Positions 61,570 to 64,000 of a stretch of DNA of 64,000 nt are shown here, one piece after another. Source of the stretch: SIG78 sp036677805 (GTDB lineage: Bacteria; Verrucomicrobiota; Lentisphaeria; Victivallales; Victivallaceae); contig JAVBVS010000024.1 of NCBI GenBank assembly GCA_036677805.1, forward strand, positions 186,001-250,000. The letters are read 5' to 3'. The translations under genes and the position numbers were made by a program. Every line of letters starts with the position of its first letter. Position 1 is the stretch's first letter. The notes under the pieces were generated by a model. That model saw only the letters and a list, made by a program, of their open reading frames with translations. It was not told the origin of the DNA and did not search any database.

Positions 61570-62601
61570 ATGACTCCCAGCGCCCCGGCGATTCTGATCG
61601 ACGCCTATTCCCAGATATTCCGGTCGTTTTATGCGATTGCCCATTTGAGCCGCCACGACGGCTTTCCGACCAACGCGCTCTTCGCCTTCGGGCGGCTGCT
61701 GCTCCAGCTGGAAAAGGACTATCGTCCGGTTTCCGGCGCCATGTTTTTCGATTGCGGCAAACCGGCCTTCCGGCTGGCTCTGGCCGCCGACTACAAGTCC
61801 AACCGGCCGCCGATGCCCGAAGCGCTGCGGCAGCAGATGCCGGTGCTGCGCGAATTGATTGCCGCTTTCGGCTGGCCGGCGCATCAATGCGACAATTACG
61901 AGGCCGACGATCTGATCGGGGCCGCCGTCCGCAATCTGCCGGAGCATGAATTCCGGATTGTAAGTTCGGACAAGGATCTCGCGCAGCTGATCGGCGAACG
62001 GGTGGCGATGCTGATTCCGGCCCGGGCGGGCAGCGGGTTCGAACTGCGCGGCACGGCGGAGACGGTGGCACGCTTTACGGTGGCCCCGGACCAGATGGTG
62101 GATTATCTGGCGTTGATCGGCGACACCTCCGACGCCATCGCCGGAGTGGCCGGCGTCGGCCCCAAGACCGCGGCCGGAATTCTGCGGGATTGCGGTTCGC
62201 TGGACAGTTTCTTCTCCGCTCCGGAACGGATCGCCAATGCCAAATTGCGCGACAAGCTGTTGAACGCGCGCGAGCTGATCGACCGCAACCGGAAGCTGAT
62301 CCGACTGCGCGGCGATTGGCCGGGACAGCTGCCGCCAGCGCTGGTGGCCCTGAATAAGCAGGCGCCGGACTGGAGCCGCGTGGCGGCCATTTTTCGCGAA
62401 TACGAATTGCGTTCGTTGCTCCGGGAGCTGCCGGCAACGGCGGAACCCGTCCCGGAAGCCGCCGTCCGGACCGAAACGGCTCCGGCGTCGCAGCCGTCGC
62501 CGGAAGGCGATCTTTTCAGCTGGCGCCGGGAAGCGCCGGCGGCGGCTGAGGAAGCCAGACCCCTCGATGACGACCCGTTCGCCGGCTGGCCGAAACATTG
62601 A
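61570..62601 (+). CDS. Stand-alone 5'-3' exonuclease (polA N-terminal-domain type)
   Basis: 343 residues, a FEN-like nuclease without a polymerase domain. Motifs: ILIDAYSQIFRSFYA, AADYKSNRPPMPE, QCDNYEADDLIGA, RIVSSDKDLAQLIG and LIGDTSDAIAGVAGVGPKTA, where the usual DNIPG reads DAIAG. The acidic metal ligands are kept. The last 70 residues are Pro/Ala-rich with EGDLFSW, which could be a degenerate clamp-binding motif. I choose ATG 61570; the GTG at 61519 would add 17 residues. Such proteins remove RNA primers and flaps. Confidence 0.85.
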   Translation: MTPSAPAILIDAYSQIFRSFYAIAHLSRHDGFPTNALFAFGRLLLQLEKDYRPVSGAMFFDCGKPAFRLALAADYKSNRPPMPEALRQQMPVLRELIAAFGWPAHQCDNYEADDLIGAAVRNLPEHEFRIVSSDKDLAQLIGERVAMLIPARAGSGFELRGTAETVARFTVAPDQMVDYLALIGDTSDAIAGVAGVGPKTAAGILRDCGSLDSFFSAPERIANAKLRDKLLNARELIDRNRKLIRLRGDWPGQLPPALVALNKQAPDWSRVAAIFREYELRSLLRELPATAEPVPEAAVRTETAPASQPSPEGDLFSWRREAPAAAEEARPLDDDPFAGWPKH

Positions 62602-62622
62602 AGTTGCAAAGGAACGATTGTC

Positions 62623-63465
62623 ATGCGTTTGCAGGTGCTCGGATCCGCCGCCAGCGAGGGTATTCCCGCGCCCTGGTGCGAGTGTCCGATTTGTGATGAA
62701 GCGCGGCGGCGCGGCGGCAAGGATATCCGCCGCCGGACCGCTTATTGTCTGGATGACGACACCCTGATCGACTTTGGTCCGGACGCGTTTGCTCAGAGTA
62801 TCACGTTCGGCGTCGACTGGCGGCGGATGACCCGGCTGCTTTTCACCCATTCGCATGCCGACCATCTCAATGCGGTGGAGCTGTCGCGGCGGCGGACGCC
62901 GCGCTTCGGGTTGATCACCCATCCGCTGAAGGTTTTTGCCAGCGGGGTGGTTTTCGCCGAACTGCGCCGGACCATGGCGCAGGTGGCGGGGACCACTTAT
63001 CTGGAAGACCTGTTGATCGAACCGGTGCTGCTCCAGTCCGGCGAACGCTGGATCGACCGGGGATTGGAGATCATGCCGGTGCGGGCCTCGCATGGCAGTC
63101 TGGGCGAGGAGACCTTCAACTTCATCCTGCGCCAGGGCGACCGGACGGTGCTGATTGCCAATGATACCGGCTGGTGGTGCGATGCCAGCTGGGATACGGT
63201 GCGCAACTACCGGCTCGATCTGGCGATCGTCGAATGTACGCTCGGCTTCGGCACCGAAGCCGAAAAGCATCCCGGGCATCTTGATGTGAAAGGGGCGGAA
63301 GCCTTCCGGGACGAGCTCGTCCGGCTGAACGCGGCGGACAAACACACGGTTTTCGCAGTCAATCACTTCTCCCATCTCGGCGGCGCATTGCAGGATCGGC
63401 TGGAGGCGCATTTTGCGCCGCGCCGGATCGTGACGGCCTATGACGGAATTGTTTTCGATTTCTGA
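62623..63465 (+). CDS. PhnP-like MBL-fold metallohydrolase
   Basis: 280 residues. Begins RLQVLGSAASEGIPAPWCEC followed by PICDEARRRGGKD, the PhnP-like Cys-containing entry. Metal ligands are in LFTHSHADHLNA, RASHGSLG, IANDTGWW and VNHFSHLGG. PhnP and relatives are phosphodiesterases; here no phosphonate genes are near, so the substrate is open. It lies 21 bp after the exonuclease gene. Confidence 0.83.
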   Translation: MRLQVLGSAASEGIPAPWCECPICDEARRRGGKDIRRRTAYCLDDDTLIDFGPDAFAQSITFGVDWRRMTRLLFTHSHADHLNAVELSRRRTPRFGLITHPLKVFASGVVFAELRRTMAQVAGTTYLEDLLIEPVLLQSGERWIDRGLEIMPVRASHGSLGEETFNFILRQGDRTVLIANDTGWWCDASWDTVRNYRLDLAIVECTLGFGTEAEKHPGHLDVKGAEAFRDELVRLNAADKHTVFAVNHFSHLGGALQDRLEAHFAPRRIVTAYDGIVFDF

Positions 63466-63475
63466 CCGGCTGGTA

Positions 63476-63504
63476 TTGCAATTCTTTTCGCCTCATGCTA
63501 TAGT
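63476..63504 (+). promoter_or_regulatory. Promoter for the AraC-type regulator
   Basis: TTGCAA (63476-63481), 17 bp spacer, TATAGT (63499-63504) with a TGC extension. Confidence 0.65.
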
Positions 63505-63534
63505 ATGTCGGAAGCGCGATCACGGTATGGATTT

Positions 63535-64000
63535 ATGCCGAATTTAAGCACCATTTCGATTGAAAAGCAGAAGCATCCGGGCCTGGCGGCGGACAATCCG
63601 TTCGATATTGCCTGGGATTATTGTTATCTGCCCTCTCCGGATTATCTGGGCGACATGCATTATGCACTGCAGATCGGGATTTGTCTGACCGGAGCGGTGG
63701 AGATCGTTTACGACGGTTATTCGCGGATTTGCCGTTCCGGCGACTGCTGGTGGACGATGTGCTGGGAGCCGCATGCCTATCGGGCGCTTGAGCGGCGGAG
63801 TTTCACGGTGGCGATCAATCTTGATCTGAACAGCGTCGGGCAGTGCGACCCGTTCGGTTCCTGCAACTGGCTGCTGCCCTTTGCGTTGCCGCCGGAGCAG
63901 CGCTTCGTCCCGGGGACGGAGGACGCCCGGAGAAAATTCGCCGACGCGGGACGCAAACTGTTTCACTGGCATTTCAAAGGCGGCCGGTTCCGGCGGCAGC
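63535..64000 (+). CDS. N-terminal part of an AraC-type regulator (cut by the window)
   Basis: The frame from ATG 63535 stays open to the window end, giving 155 residues. It reads MPNLSTISIEKQKHPG, DIAWDYCYLPSPDYLGDMHY, ALQIGICLTGAVEIVYDGYS, RICRSGDCWWTMCWEPHAYR, ALERRSFTVAINLDL. A cupin-like AraC sensor pattern is plausible; the helix-turn-helix would lie beyond the window. The start has a weak ribosome site but a good promoter. This assignment is a pattern guess. Confidence 0.55.
   Translation, partial: MPNLSTISIEKQKHPGLAADNPFDIAWDYCYLPSPDYLGDMHYALQIGICLTGAVEIVYDGYSRICRSGDCWWTMCWEPHAYRALERRSFTVAINLDLNSVGQCDPFGSCNWLLPFALPPEQRFVPGTEDARRKFADAGRKLFHWHFKGGRFRRQ

Overview
The window looks like chromosome from a GC-rich Gram-negative bacterium of the Lentisphaerota (Victivallis-like). 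This is inferred from three things: repeated '[28 protein letters not shown]' type pseudopilins next to secreted glycoside hydrolases, many GntR/LacI/AraC sugar-type regulators, and lipoproteins mixed with housekeeping genes. No rRNA, tRNA, CRISPR array, transposase, integrase or phage gene was recognised.

Layout. 1-11.4 kb is mostly housekeeping: a gene tail, murA (Asp in place of the catalytic Cys), a LacI-family regulator, ruvB with a zinc-ribbon coiled-coil gene on the minus strand, transketolase with a Cys-rich tail, a META-domain lipoprotein, fabF, a LysM lipoprotein, phoH and an HPr gene. 11.1-21.1 kb is minus strand: a small SmpA-like lipoprotein, an AI-2E-type permease, purM, a Ktr potassium transporter, a metallophosphoesterase, a large Ser/Thr kinase and a phosphate-binding-like protein. 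21.3-25.6 kb is a three-gene flavin/iron-sulfur module: NuoE-like, NuoF-like, and a GltD-like subunit with extra ferredoxin domains.

25.6-33.7 kb is a carbohydrate locus: a PocR/AraC regulator diverging from a pseudopilin, a 1685-residue secreted enzyme and an FAD oxidoreductase. The large enzyme ends in an SGNH hydrolase domain whose motif blocks run II-III-V-I, a circular permutation. 33.8-51.1 kb holds a lipoprotein, an ABC-F ATPase, a regulator with a GH130 enzyme, two M55 D-aminopeptidases diverging from a GntR regulator, a degenerate Ppx/GppA protein, a type 4 uracil-DNA glycosylase, a GT-C membrane protein, proS, and nifU-nifS-DUF493.

51.3-59.6 kb is a second carbohydrate locus. A regulator plus pseudopilin cassette is present twice in tandem, each copy under the same promoter with an identical inverted-repeat operator. 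It is followed by a secreted hydrolase and two secreted binding-module proteins. 59.8-64 kb has a PIN-PhoH gene, a candidate structured small RNA, a stand-alone 5'-3' exonuclease, a PhnP-like hydrolase and the start of an AraC-type regulator cut by the window edge.

Many promoters fit a sigma-70 pattern (TTGNNN, 16-18 bp, TATANT), and several transcription units end in clear intrinsic terminators. All functional calls are from reading motifs by eye; no database search was run.
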